From Pandoraea captiosa (GTDB lineage Bacteria > Pseudomonadota > Gammaproteobacteria > Burkholderiales > Burkholderiaceae), in NCBI RefSeq assembly GCF_902459775.1, contig NZ_CABPSQ010000003.1:124001-188000 (forward strand): a stretch of DNA of 64,000 nucleotides, in the 5' to 3' direction. Positions within the stretch are counted from its first letter, which is position 1, and each line of letters starts with the position of its first letter. The notes below the pieces were generated by a model. It was not told where the DNA came from, ran no database searches, and worked only from the letters and a program-made list of their open reading frames with translations. The position numbers and the translations under genes are program-made. Below are positions 1 to 8,452 of the stretch, piece after piece.

Positions 1-303
1 GGCGTTGTAATGCGCCAGCCACTCGTCGAGTTTCGCCACGTGGGCGTCTCCCAGCAACGTCTGACGCGGCATGCTCAACTCCCCGCCCAGATCGAACAGG
101 TCATGCTGAATATCGATCAGCATGCTGCGCACGTCCTGCGGCAAGTCTTCGCACAGCAGCACGCCGATATGCGAATTGGTCTCGTCGACCTCGCCGATGG
201 CGACGATGCGCAGGCTGAACTTGTCGACGCGAGCGCCATCTCCCAGGCCGGTTTTGCCGCCGTCGCCGGTACGCGTGACGATCTTGCTCAAACGATTACC
301 CAT
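1..303 (-). CDS. PduO-type ATP:cob(I)alamin adenosyltransferase (C-terminus off window)
   Basis: Transfers the adenosyl group of ATP to cob(I)alamin to make coenzyme B12. The visible 101 residues begin MGNRLSKIVTRTGDGG, where the TRTGDGGKTGL segment is the family's ATP-binding N-terminal motif, and continue with a conserved VDETNSHIG helix. The start is the ATG at 303-301. The gene runs off the left edge, so roughly the last half (about 80-90 residues by family length) is missing. It is divergent from the oxidase operon that starts at 611. The family assignment is secure from the N-terminal motif. Which cobalamin enzyme it serves cannot be judged here. Confidence 0.88.
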   Translation of the reverse strand, partial: MGNRLSKIVTRTGDGGKTGLGDGARVDKFSLRIVAIGEVDETNSHIGVLLCEDLPQDVRSMLIDIQHDLFDLGGELSMPRQTLLGDAHVAKLDEWLAHYNA

Positions 304-610
304 CTTCTGACACCTACCCCTTGCGGCACATTTCACCCGGCGACGCCTGTCGACTGCCGCACGGTCTGCCTTTTTGATTGAAATTGACCGTACAGCGACC
401 GGTTGCTTGTTTTTCAGGCAATTCCGATGGCGTCGATATACGGCAAGTCCGTATGATATGACGCAAAGTGTGGGGAAAAACGCCGCCACGGCGTAAAATC
501 CCCGCTCATGAGGTGTCAGGGAGCGCTGCGCGCGCCCAAGACCCCACCCGATATGGTGTCCGCCCTCGCCTACCGGCGCCGGGCGGCCCGGAGACCCGAA
601 GGAGAACGCC
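304..610. other. Divergent intergenic region, cobalamin adenosyltransferase / FAD-oxidase operon
   Basis: This 307-bp stretch separates two divergent genes and must hold both promoters. An AT-richer patch lies around 360-470. I see no tRNA, riboswitch or convincing paired -35/-10 promoter. A GGAG ribosome-binding site about 7 bases before the ATG at 611 supports that start. Short open frames here have no protein-like character. Confidence 0.5.
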
Positions 611-2032
611 GTGAATCACCCCCATCTGCCGTTCGCCGCAAAGCGTCCGTTTCCCGACGCCCTGCTCACCGAGTTGCAAGCCCTGCTGGGCGAGCGCGTG
701 AGCACGAAGGAAGCGCTGCGCGAACACCACGGCCGTGACGAGTCTCCCTTCGATCCGATGCTGCCCGACGCGGTGGCATTCGCGCACAGCACGCAAGAGG
801 TCTCCGAGATCGTCAGATGCTGTGCGAAATACGACGTCCCCATCATTCCTTACGGCGCCGGTTCTTCGCTCGAAGGCCATCTGCTGGCCGTCGAGGGCGG
901 TTTGTCGCTCGACCTGTCCGAGATGAACCAGATCGTCTCGATCAACGCCGAAGACCTGACCGTCACCACGCAACCGGGAATCTCGCGCAAGGCCCTGAAC
1001 GAAGCCCTGCGCGATACCGGGTTGTTCTTCCCGATCGACCCGGGTGCCGACGCCAGCATTGGCGGCATGTGCGCCACGCGCGCCTCCGGCACCAACGCCG
1101 TGCGCTACGGCACCATGCGCGAGAACGTGCTGGCGCTGACGGTGGTGCTCGCCGATGGCCGGGTGATCCATACCGGCACGCGCGCGCGCAAGTCGTCCGC
1201 CGGTTACGACCTCACGCGCCTGTTCGTCGGCAGCGAAGGCACGCTCGGCATCATCACCGAAGCGACGGTGCGCCTGTATCCGCAACCGGAAGCCGTATCG
1301 GCGGCGATCTGCTCGTTCCCGAGCATGACGGACGCCGTCAATTGCACCATTCAGACGATTCAGCTGGGCGTGCCGGTGGCACGGGTGGAATTCGTCGACG
1401 CGCTCGCCGTGCGTGCCATCAACAAGCATTCGAAGATGGAACTGCCCGAGACGCAAACGCTCTTCTTCGAATTCCACGGCAGCGAAGCCGGTGTGAAGGA
1501 GCAGGCGCAGACGGTCGAAGAACTCGCGAAGGAAAACGGTGGCACGGGCTTCGAATGGGCCACGCGCACCGAAGACCGCAACCGTTTGTGGAGCGCGCGT
1601 CACAGCGCTTACTTCGCCATGCTCCAGCTTCAGCCGGGCAGCCGCGCCGTCACGACGGACGTTTGCGTGCCGATCTCGCGTCTGGCCGAATGCGTCGGCG
1701 AAACGGAAGAGGACCTGAAAGGTTCCTACCTCACGTGCCCGATCGTGGGCCACGTCGGCGACGGCAATTTCCACGTCGCGATTCTGATCGATCCGGACAA
1801 GCCTGAAGACGTCGAAGAAGCCGAGCGCCTGAATCAACGCATCGTGGAGCGTGCGATCCGCATGGGCGGCACGTGCACGGGCGAGCACGGCGTGGGCCTG
1901 CACAAGATGGGCTTCCTCGTGACCGAACATGGTGAGGACGCCATCGACGTCATGCGTGCGATCAAGACTTCGCTCGATCCTCGCAATCTGCTCAATCCGG
2001 GCAAGATTTTCCGGTTGCGTGCGGCGGGCTGA
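611..2032 (+). CDS. FAD-linked oxidase, D-lactate dehydrogenase (cytochrome)-like
   Basis: 473 residues of the GlcD/Dld flavoprotein family, which oxidises D-2-hydroxy acids such as D-lactate and passes electrons to cytochrome c or quinone. An N-terminal FAD_binding_4 (PCMH) domain (about residues 50-230) carries YGAGSSLEGH. The C-terminal FAD-oxidase domain carries GHVGDGNFH (about 380) and the family signature GEHGVG (about 430). It lies 7 bases before glcD, so the two are co-transcribed. In related Burkholderiales a dld-like gene precedes the glc genes. The substrate is inferred; D-lactate is the likeliest but other D-2-hydroxy acids are possible. Confidence 0.85.
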   Translation: MNHPHLPFAAKRPFPDALLTELQALLGERVSTKEALREHHGRDESPFDPMLPDAVAFAHSTQEVSEIVRCCAKYDVPIIPYGAGSSLEGHLLAVEGGLSLDLSEMNQIVSINAEDLTVTTQPGISRKALNEALRDTGLFFPIDPGADASIGGMCATRASGTNAVRYGTMRENVLALTVVLADGRVIHTGTRARKSSAGYDLTRLFVGSEGTLGIITEATVRLYPQPEAVSAAICSFPSMTDAVNCTIQTIQLGVPVARVEFVDALAVRAINKHSKMELPETQTLFFEFHGSEAGVKEQAQTVEELAKENGGTGFEWATRTEDRNRLWSARHSAYFAMLQLQPGSRAVTTDVCVPISRLAECVGETEEDLKGSYLTCPIVGHVGDGNFHVAILIDPDKPEDVEEAERLNQRIVERAIRMGGTCTGEHGVGLHKMGFLVTEHGEDAIDVMRAIKTSLDPRNLLNPGKIFRLRAAG

Positions 2033-2039
2033 GCGCCGC

Positions 2040-3593
2040 ATGAACGCGCCGCTCACGCCGCAAGGCCAGTCCAACCCGCCCGGCTCGGTCCCGGCGGGCG
2101 TCGCGCTCGACGATAGCACCGACGCCGAGGCGCTCGCCGCCCGTCAGCGTCAGTTGCTCGAAGCGCTCGCCCGCATTCTGCCGCCGCATTGCATCCTGCA
2201 TCGCCGCGAAGACACCACGCCCTACGAGTGCGACGGGCTCGCCGCCTATCGACGCGTGCCGCTCGCCGTCGTGTTACCGGAGTCGGAGTCGCAGGTGCAG
2301 CGCATCTTGCAGGCCTGTCATCAACTGGGGATTCCGGTCGTTCCAAGAGGCGCGGGCACGAGCCTGTCCGGCGGCGCCATGCCGATCTCCGACGGGCTGG
2401 TGCTCTCGCTCGCCAAATTCAAGAAGATCATTGAAGTGGATCCGTACGCTCGCACGGCCACCGTGCAGCCGGGCGTTCGCAATCTCGCAATCTCCGAGGC
2501 CGCAGCGCCTTACGGGCTGTATTACGCGCCGGACCCCTCGTCCCAGATCGCCTGCACCATCGGCGGCAACGTGGCGGAAAATTCGGGCGGCGTGCATTGC
2601 CTGAAGTACGGGCTGACGGTGCACAACGTGCTGCGCGTGCGCGCGATCACCATGTCGGGCGAAGCCATCGAATTCGGCTCGCTCGGGCCGGACGCGCCCG
2701 GCCTCGATTTGCTCTCCGTCTTCATCGGCAGCGAGGGCATGTTCGGCGTCGTGACCGAGATCACCGTCAAGCTGGTGCCCCGGGCACAGACGGCGCAAGT
2801 CATCATGGCAAGTTTCGATGACGTCGAGACGGGCGGCAACGCCGTCGCCGCGATCATTGCCGCAGGCATCATCCCGGCCGGGCTGGAGATGATGGACAAG
2901 CCCGCCACGCAGGCGGTCGAGGAATTCGTGCACGCCGGCTACGATCTGGACGCGGCGGCGATCCTGCTCTGCGAGTCCGACGGCACCCCCGAAGAAGTCA
3001 CCGAAGAAATCCTGCGCATCTCGCATGTGCTGCGCACGTCGGGCGCGACACGCCTCCAGATTTCCCGCAGCGAGGAGGAGCGCCTGCGCTTCTGGTCCGG
3101 GCGCAAGAATGCGTTTCCCGCCGCCGGGCGCATCTCGCCGGACTACTACTGCATGGACGGCACCATTCCACGGCGCGCGATTGGGACATTACTCAAACGC
3201 ATCGAGGGCCTGGAACAACAATACGGGTTGCGCTGTATTAACGTCTTTCATGCGGGAGACGGGAACATGCATCCGCTCATTCTTTTCAACGGCAACGACC
3301 AGGACGAATGGCATCGCGCCGAGGCGTTCGGTTGCGACATTCTGGAAGCATGTGTCGAGCTCGGCGGCACGATCACGGGCGAACACGGCGTGGGCATCGA
3401 GAAGATCAATTCGATGTGCGTCCAGTTTTCCGCCGAAGAGCGCGACGCGTTTTTCGGGGTGAAGCGCGCGTTCGATCCGGTCGGGCTGCTCAATCCGGAC
3501 AAGGGCATTCCGACACGCGCGCGCTGCGCCGAATACGGCAAGCTGCACGTGCGCGGCGGATTGCTGCCGCACCCCGACCTGCCGAGGTTCTGA
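2040..3593 (+). CDS. glcD: Glycolate oxidase subunit GlcD (FAD-linked)
   Basis: 517 residues. FAD-carrying catalytic subunit of glycolate oxidase, which converts glycolate to glyoxylate. The PCMH FAD domain shows RGAGTSLSGGA, IGGNVAENSGG and GSEGMFG. The C-terminal domain has FHAGDGNMHP and TGEHGVG. I start at the ATG at 2040, 7 bases after the previous stop; the longer upstream frame runs inside the preceding gene and does not resemble the family. It is followed after one base by a potassium channel and then glcE. The usual third subunit gene, glcF (4Fe-4S), is not found nearby. Confidence 0.9.
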   Translation: MNAPLTPQGQSNPPGSVPAGVALDDSTDAEALAARQRQLLEALARILPPHCILHRREDTTPYECDGLAAYRRVPLAVVLPESESQVQRILQACHQLGIPVVPRGAGTSLSGGAMPISDGLVLSLAKFKKIIEVDPYARTATVQPGVRNLAISEAAAPYGLYYAPDPSSQIACTIGGNVAENSGGVHCLKYGLTVHNVLRVRAITMSGEAIEFGSLGPDAPGLDLLSVFIGSEGMFGVVTEITVKLVPRAQTAQVIMASFDDVETGGNAVAAIIAAGIIPAGLEMMDKPATQAVEEFVHAGYDLDAAAILLCESDGTPEEVTEEILRISHVLRTSGATRLQISRSEEERLRFWSGRKNAFPAAGRISPDYYCMDGTIPRRAIGTLLKRIEGLEQQYGLRCINVFHAGDGNMHPLILFNGNDQDEWHRAEAFGCDILEACVELGGTITGEHGVGIEKINSMCVQFSAEERDAFFGVKRAFDPVGLLNPDKGIPTRARCAEYGKLHVRGGLLPHPDLPRF

Positions 3594-3594
3594 C

Positions 3595-4464
3595 ATGCGC
3601 CCGCTGTCGGAATGGCTGCCGCACGACTGGCGGCAGCGGCTTTACATCATCATCTTCGAAGCCGACACCCGCGAAGGTCGGCTGTTCGATATCGCGTTGC
3701 TCATCGCCATCGTGCTGTCCGTGCTCACGGTGGTGGTATCGAGCGTGCCGGCAGTGCAGGCGACGATGCCCATCCCGATGGCCGTGCTGGAGTGGTTCTT
3801 CACGCTCCTGTTCACGGCCGAGTACATCGCGCGACTGCTCAGCGCCCACCGGCCGATGCGCTACGCGCTGTCGTTCTACGGTCTGATCGACCTGCTTGCC
3901 ATTTTGCCGACGTACCTTGCGATTCTAGTGCCCGAGTTGCATGGGCTGATCGACGTGCGTCTGCTGCGGTTGATGCGCGCGTTCCGGATTCTCAAGCTCA
4001 CGGCCTATGTGAACGAAGCCGGGATTCTCAGCATTGCGCTTTACAACGCGCGTCGCAAGATCCTCGTGTTTCTCGGGTTCATCTCGATCATCGTGGTGAT
4101 CTTCGGCACGCTCATGCACATCATCGAAGGTCCGGAACACGGCTTCACCAGCATCCCGGTCGGGATTTACTGGGCGATCGTCACGCTCACTACGACGGGC
4201 TACGGCGACGTGGTTCCCGTGACCGGACTGGGCAAGGCAATTACCGGCTTCGTCATGCTGCTCGGCTATAGCGTGATTGCCATACCCACGGGCATCATGG
4301 GCGCCGAGATTCACTCGGCCATGCGCAAGAAGCCGATCACCACGCGCACCTGCGGCCAATGCCAGACTGAAGGACACGACCCCGACGCGCGCTTCTGCAA
4401 GCATTGCGGCAGCGAGCTGGGGCCCTACCAATCCGATACGACACCGCCGCCCGAACCGAGCTGA
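3595..4464 (+). CDS. Voltage-gated-type potassium channel with C-terminal zinc ribbon
   Basis: 289 residues, six predicted membrane helices of the Kv-like bacterial channel family. The pore loop carries the selectivity filter TTTGYGD (about residues 199-205). The Arg-rich helix RLLRLMRAFRILKL (about 122-135) corresponds to S4. After the last helix a cytoplasmic tail carries CGQC...CKHCG (about 258-277), a four-Cys zinc-ribbon arrangement not part of the core channel. The start lies just after the glcD stop, and the gene's TGA overlaps the glcE ATG (TGATG), so it is embedded in the glycolate oxidase operon and probably translationally coupled. Its link to glycolate metabolism is unknown. Confidence 0.9.
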   Translation: MRPLSEWLPHDWRQRLYIIIFEADTREGRLFDIALLIAIVLSVLTVVVSSVPAVQATMPIPMAVLEWFFTLLFTAEYIARLLSAHRPMRYALSFYGLIDLLAILPTYLAILVPELHGLIDVRLLRLMRAFRILKLTAYVNEAGILSIALYNARRKILVFLGFISIIVVIFGTLMHIIEGPEHGFTSIPVGIYWAIVTLTTTGYGDVVPVTGLGKAITGFVMLLGYSVIAIPTGIMGAEIHSAMRKKPITTRTCGQCQTEGHDPDARFCKHCGSELGPYQSDTTPPPEPS

Positions 4465-5546
4465 TGACCGACACGAACGACACCCTCGAGAATTTCCGCG
4501 CCGTCATCGAACAGGCCACCGCACGTCGTGCGCCGCTCCAGCTTCGCGGGGGTGGCACCAAGGCATGGTATGGCCAGCAACGCGTGGGCGACGTGCTCGA
4601 TACGCGCGCTTACCGCGGCATCGTCGCCTACGATCCGGCTGAACTCGTCATTACCGCGCGTTGCGGCACCCCGCTGGCCGACATCGAAACCGCCCTGGCC
4701 GAGCGCAACCAGTTGCTGCCGTTCGAGCCGCCCTATTTCGGACCGGGGGCCACCCTTGGCGGCGCCGTGGCGGCCGGCCTGGCCGGGCCGCGTCGCAGCG
4801 CGGTCGGCTCGGTGCGCGACTTCGTGCTCGGTGCGAAGCTCATGGACGGTCGCGGGCACGTGCTGAACTTCGGCGGTCAGGTGATGAAGAACGTCGCCGG
4901 CTACGATGTCTCCCGTATGCTCGCCGGCTCGCTCGGCACGCTGGGACTCATTCTTGAGGTGTCGCTCAAAGTGCTGCCTCAGCCCTTCGCCGAGCTCACG
5001 CTGCAGTTCGAGATGAACGCCATCGACGCGGTGCGCAAGCTCAACGAATGGGGTGGGCAGCCGTTGCCGATTACGGGCAGTGCGTGGCGCAGCGACTTGC
5101 TGGTGATTCGTCTGGCGGGCGCGTCGGCAGCGATCAAGGCGGCGCGCGTGAAAATGGGCGGCGAGCTGGTGGACGCCATTCACGCTGCCAAGTTCTGGCA
5201 CGCGATCCGCGAGCAGACCGACAACTTCTTTGCCGACGCGGGACCGGGGCAGGCGTTGTGGCGTCTGGCGGTGCCGTCCACGGCAGAGCCGCATCGACTG
5301 CCGGGCAAGCAACTCATCGAGTGGGGTGGCGCGCAGCGCTGGTGGATTACCGACGCGGATGCGCAGATCGTGCGCTCCGCAGCGCGCCAGGACGGTGGCC
5401 ATGCCACGTTGTTCCGCTATGGAGAGCCGGGTGTGAGCGTCTTCACGCCGCTGCCTGCGCCGGTCATGCGCATCCATCGGAATCTGAAGTCGGTGTTCGA
5501 TCCCGCAGGCATTTTCAATCCGGGACGGATGTATCCGGAGTTCTGA
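4464..5546 (+). CDS. glcE: Glycolate oxidase subunit GlcE
   Basis: 360 residues. FAD-binding subunit of glycolate oxidase, shorter than GlcD. It has an N-terminal PCMH domain with LRGGGTK (about residue 28) and GATLGGAVAAGL (about 95-106), and ends with the FNPGRMYPEF tail typical of GlcE. The ATG at 4464 overlaps the stop of the channel gene by one base. A longer frame starting at 4404 lies inside the channel gene and is rejected. The gene is last in the operon: a 72-bp gap and a convergent regulator gene follow, where glcF would normally be expected. Confidence 0.9.
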   Translation: MTDTNDTLENFRAVIEQATARRAPLQLRGGGTKAWYGQQRVGDVLDTRAYRGIVAYDPAELVITARCGTPLADIETALAERNQLLPFEPPYFGPGATLGGAVAAGLAGPRRSAVGSVRDFVLGAKLMDGRGHVLNFGGQVMKNVAGYDVSRMLAGSLGTLGLILEVSLKVLPQPFAELTLQFEMNAIDAVRKLNEWGGQPLPITGSAWRSDLLVIRLAGASAAIKAARVKMGGELVDAIHAAKFWHAIREQTDNFFADAGPGQALWRLAVPSTAEPHRLPGKQLIEWGGAQRWWITDADAQIVRSAARQDGGHATLFRYGEPGVSVFTPLPAPVMRIHRNLKSVFDPAGIFNPGRMYPEF

Positions 5547-5618
5547 GCGCGCCCGCCCGCAGGATCGGGCTGCGCGTGGCCTGCGTGAACCAGCGTATAA
5601 CCAGCGCGCGACCTGCGC

Positions 5619-7217
5619 TCAGCCGTTGGCGTCCAGCAGCCGGATGACTTCGGTGGCAAGCGTGCGCACGGCCTTGTCGACCTCGCGCGTGAACGGTTGC
5701 CCGCCGTTGATGCGCAGGAAATTGTCGTAGCGCGCCGAGTTGGAAAACAGGCTGCCCGGTGCGACGCGGATACCTTTGGCCAGCGCCGCGTCGAACAACC
5801 GCTCGGAACTCACGCCGCCCGGCATCTCCACCCACAGGCTCAGCCCCCCGGCCGGTTGTGTCAGGCGAGTGCCCGCCGGGAAATAGGTGGCGATCGCCTC
5901 GGCCATTGCCGCACGGTGCTCGCGCAACTGCGTGCGCAAGTGGCGCAAGTGCCGATCGAAGCGAGGCGAATCCATGAACTCGCCCATCGCAATCTGCGCC
6001 AGAGCTTCGTTCGGGCGCGTTTGCGCGTACTTGAGCATCTCCACGCGCCACTGCCACTTGCCCCCGGCAATCCAGCCCAGCCGCATACCCGGCGCAAGTG
6101 TCTTGTGCAACGACGCGCAGTGAATCACGTTGCCCGTCGTATCCCATGACCGGATGGCGGCGGGAATGTTGCCGTCGTCGCCCAGCGCGGAGTACGTGTC
6201 GTCCTCGATGATCGCGATGCCGCGCGACTCCGCCCACTTCACAAGTTGCGCCTTGTGCGCGTCCGGCATCACCGAGCCGAGCGGATTCTGGAAATGCGGC
6301 ACCACGATCACCGCCTTGATGTTCTCGTAGGTCTGGCTGGCCAGTTCCAGCGCGTCGAGCGAGATACCCGTTTGCGGACTCGTCGGAATCTCGAGCGCGC
6401 GAATTCCCATGCTTTCCAGCGTCTGCAGCAGCGCGTAATACGTCGGGGATTCGACAGCGACCACGTCGCCCGAACTCGCCACGGCCCGCAAGGCGAGGTT
6501 GATCGCCTCGATGCAACCGTGCGTGACGACGATCTCTTCCGGATTGATATTCATGCGCGCTTCGAGCGCGCGCCTTGCGATCGCGGAACGAAAACGGGCG
6601 TCGCCCCCGCCCGGCGGCGGCGTGCCGTAGAGCAGCGGGTTGTCGCGCAGCGCGCGAATCGTGGCCTGGCGCAGTTCGTTGACGGGATAGAGCGACGGCG
6701 AGCCGTGCGCGACCGCCAGGTTGATTTTGACGTCCGCCTGAAGGCCTCGGGCAAGAATGGACGACACGCGCTGGTTGATGCCCACGTACTGCATCAGGTC
6801 GGGCACCCACGGACGTGGCTCGGCCACGGGCACGAGGCTCGCCCGCGCCGGCGTGCGCACGAAGTAGCCCGAACGCGGCCGCGCTTCGAGCAATCCCTGC
6901 GCTTCAAGGTGACGGCACGTCTGTAATGCCGTCGACAAGCTGACCTGGTGCCGCTCCATGAGCGCCCGCACGCTGGGCATGCGGGCACCGGGTTCGAGCG
7001 TGCCGGCTTCGATGGCGTGACGGTAGTGGTCCGCCAGTTGACGGTAGAGCGGCGTGCGCTCCTCGGCAACGGCAGGCGCCGGTGCGGCCCGATGCGTGGG
7101 CGGCGTGGGCGGCGTGGGCGACGTCAGGTGCGTCGGGGGCGTCGAGGGTGTCTGGTCAGCGACCAGATGTTCGGGATTAGCGGCGTCCATGCGCAGATGA
7201 TCGGCCATTGCGCGCAA
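5619..7217 (-). CDS. MocR-family regulator: GntR HTH fused to PLP aminotransferase domain
   Basis: 532 residues. A winged-helix GntR DNA-binding domain (about residues 52-125, with LYRQLADHYRHAIEAG and PSVRALMERHQVS) is joined to a fold-type I aminotransferase domain. The PLP-binding lysine sits in SLHKTLAPG (about residue 375), and YYALLQT marks the cofactor region. MocR proteins bind PLP as effector and regulate vitamin B6, GABA or amino-acid genes; the target here is unknown. The first 50 residues are a low-complexity Pro/Thr segment. Start is uncertain between 7217, 7208 and 7190, none with a clear ribosome-binding site. Convergent with glcE. Confidence 0.88.
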   Translation of the reverse strand: MRAMADHLRMDAANPEHLVADQTPSTPPTHLTSPTPPTPPTHRAAPAPAVAEERTPLYRQLADHYRHAIEAGTLEPGARMPSVRALMERHQVSLSTALQTCRHLEAQGLLEARPRSGYFVRTPARASLVPVAEPRPWVPDLMQYVGINQRVSSILARGLQADVKINLAVAHGSPSLYPVNELRQATIRALRDNPLLYGTPPPGGGDARFRSAIARRALEARMNINPEEIVVTHGCIEAINLALRAVASSGDVVAVESPTYYALLQTLESMGIRALEIPTSPQTGISLDALELASQTYENIKAVIVVPHFQNPLGSVMPDAHKAQLVKWAESRGIAIIEDDTYSALGDDGNIPAAIRSWDTTGNVIHCASLHKTLAPGMRLGWIAGGKWQWRVEMLKYAQTRPNEALAQIAMGEFMDSPRFDRHLRHLRTQLREHRAAMAEAIATYFPAGTRLTQPAGGLSLWVEMPGGVSSERLFDAALAKGIRVAPGSLFSNSARYDNFLRINGGQPFTREVDKAVRTLATEVIRLLDANG

Positions 7218-7366
7218 CCATAACAGATACAGATTTGAGGATTTGGCATCGTAACAGAACGCCCTGCGCCCGTCTGTTACGGGCCAAACCGCGTGACTGT
7301 GTGCCTACCGGGGCGCCCAGGCCGTCGATACGCTGTAGTCATCTGTTCAACGCCCCGGAGTCCATC

Positions 7367-7744
7367 ATGGCAAAGCCCCTCGCCCCCGTTTTCCCTACCC
7401 AGTCCACTGACCTCACGCTCATGCGCGGGCAGTCGTTCCACGGGTACGTGAGCCGTGGCACGGTGCTTCACGTGGGGACGGGCCGTGCGGTGCTGACACC
7501 CGCCTCGCACTGGCTGTCGGAGAGCATCTGGCGCACCACCGTGCCGCTCACGGCAGGACAGGTTCACGTGGTGCAGACATCGGGCTGGATGACGCTGACG
7601 AGCGAGACCGGCGCGCGCATCGTGTGGCGAGACAACAGCGGCACGCCAAGCGTGCCGGTCCGCTCGCCCGTACAGGCGTCCGCTCACTCGCTGGTCGGAT
7701 TCGTTCGGCCGTTGCTCACGCTGCGTCGGCGTTTCGGCCTTTAA
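7367..7744 (+). CDS. DUF2917-type small protein
   Basis: 125 residues with no signal peptide. Central residues 18-85 read as a small beta-rich domain (LMRGQSFHGYVSRGTVLHV, VVQTSGWMTLTSE) resembling DUF2917, a family of unknown function common in Burkholderiales. The ATG at 7367 is preferred over the upstream frame start at 7208, because residues before it are not protein-like and overlap the MocR promoter region. Convergent with the glutathione peroxidase gene, 5 bases apart. Family assignment is moderate; function is unknown. Confidence 0.7.
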   Translation: MAKPLAPVFPTQSTDLTLMRGQSFHGYVSRGTVLHVGTGRAVLTPASHWLSESIWRTTVPLTAGQVHVVQTSGWMTLTSETGARIVWRDNSGTPSVPVRSPVQASAHSLVGFVRPLLTLRRRFGL

Positions 7745-7749
7745 CGTTA

Positions 7750-8244
7750 TCAGGGCAGCAGTTTCTCGATATCCGCGCGAATCGCCTCGGGCTTCTCGGT
7801 CGGTGCATACCGCGCCACCACGTTGCCCGAAGCGTCAACCAGAAACTTGGTGAAGTTCCACTTGATCGCCTTCGTGCCGAGCACGCCGCGCTTTTCCTGC
7901 GTGAGATACGCGTAGAGCGGCGCGGCGTCCGGTCCCTTGACGTCGATCTTGGCAAACATCGGAAACGTGATGTGAAAACGCAAGTCGCAGAAGCTGCGAA
8001 TGGCCTGCGCGTCGCCCGGCTCCTGCTTGCCGAATTGATTGCAGGGAAAAGCGAGCACCTCGAAGCCCCGCGGGCCGAGTTGCTCATAGAGTGTCTGCAA
8101 ACCGGCGTACTGAGGCGTGAACCCACACTCGCTCGCCGTGTTGACGATCAGCAGTACCTTGCCGCGGTACTGCGACAGGCTGACGGATTCGCCGGCCAGC
8201 GTCTGGACTGAAAAATCGTAAACGCGCTGCGAACTTGCGCTCAT
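7750..8244 (-). CDS. Glutathione peroxidase
   Basis: 164 residues. Thiol peroxidase of the GPx family that reduces hydroperoxides. The catalytic Cys is in NTASECGFTPQ (about residue 36), the Gln in PCNQFGKQEP (about 70), and the Trp in KWNFTKFLV (about 130): a complete Cys-type catalytic triad. I start at the ATG at 8244, which has a GGAG element upstream; the longer frame to 8313 adds a non-conserved tail. Most bacterial Cys-GPx enzymes use thioredoxin rather than glutathione, so the electron donor is uncertain. Confidence 0.92.
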   Translation of the reverse strand: MSASSQRVYDFSVQTLAGESVSLSQYRGKVLLIVNTASECGFTPQYAGLQTLYEQLGPRGFEVLAFPCNQFGKQEPGDAQAIRSFCDLRFHITFPMFAKIDVKGPDAAPLYAYLTQEKRGVLGTKAIKWNFTKFLVDASGNVVARYAPTEKPEAIRADIEKLLP

Positions 8245-8315
8245 CTCCGGCTCCCCGTTGGTGTTGGCACCGCGAAGTCTGCCACAACCGATGCCCCTCG
8301 ACGCGCTCGGCATGC

Positions 8316-8350
8316 GGTAGCACCTCCCTTTTTTCCCCGGGTAGCACCTC
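8316..8350 (+). repeat. Direct repeat GGTAGCACCTC, two copies 24 bp apart
   Basis: GGTAGCACCTC occurs at 8316-8326 and again at 8340-8350, separated by a pyrimidine-rich spacer, just upstream of a candidate -10 element. Two identical 11-mers on the same face of the helix before a promoter could be an activator or repressor site, but could equally be a chance duplication. Confidence 0.35.
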
Positions 8351-8365
8351 TGGCGCGAGCACGGC

Positions 8366-8371
8366 TATAAT
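8366..8371 (+). promoter_or_regulatory. Candidate -10 element for the yggS-proC genes
   Basis: A perfect TATAAT lies 81 bases before the ATG at 8453. No good -35 hexamer is seen at 16-18 bp, so it would need an activator or be an extended variant. Assigned by consensus only. Confidence 0.4.
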
Positions 8372-8452
8372 CGTTGCCCAACACGCCTGAACCGACGCCA
8401 AATACCGCAGCCCCCCCCAGTCTGAACCTGCCGAATCTGCCGAACCTGTTCT

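Noticed and set aside
506-2119. Long minus-strand open frame of 537 codons
   Set aside because: It is the antisense shadow of the D-lactate-dehydrogenase-like gene; residues are Arg/Ala-rich without any domain, as high-GC shadows usually are.
7098-7160. Repeat-like GGCGTGGGCGGCGTGGGCG tract as a CRISPR or regulatory array
   Set aside because: It codes for the Pro/Thr-rich low-complexity tail of the MocR protein; no spacer-repeat structure.
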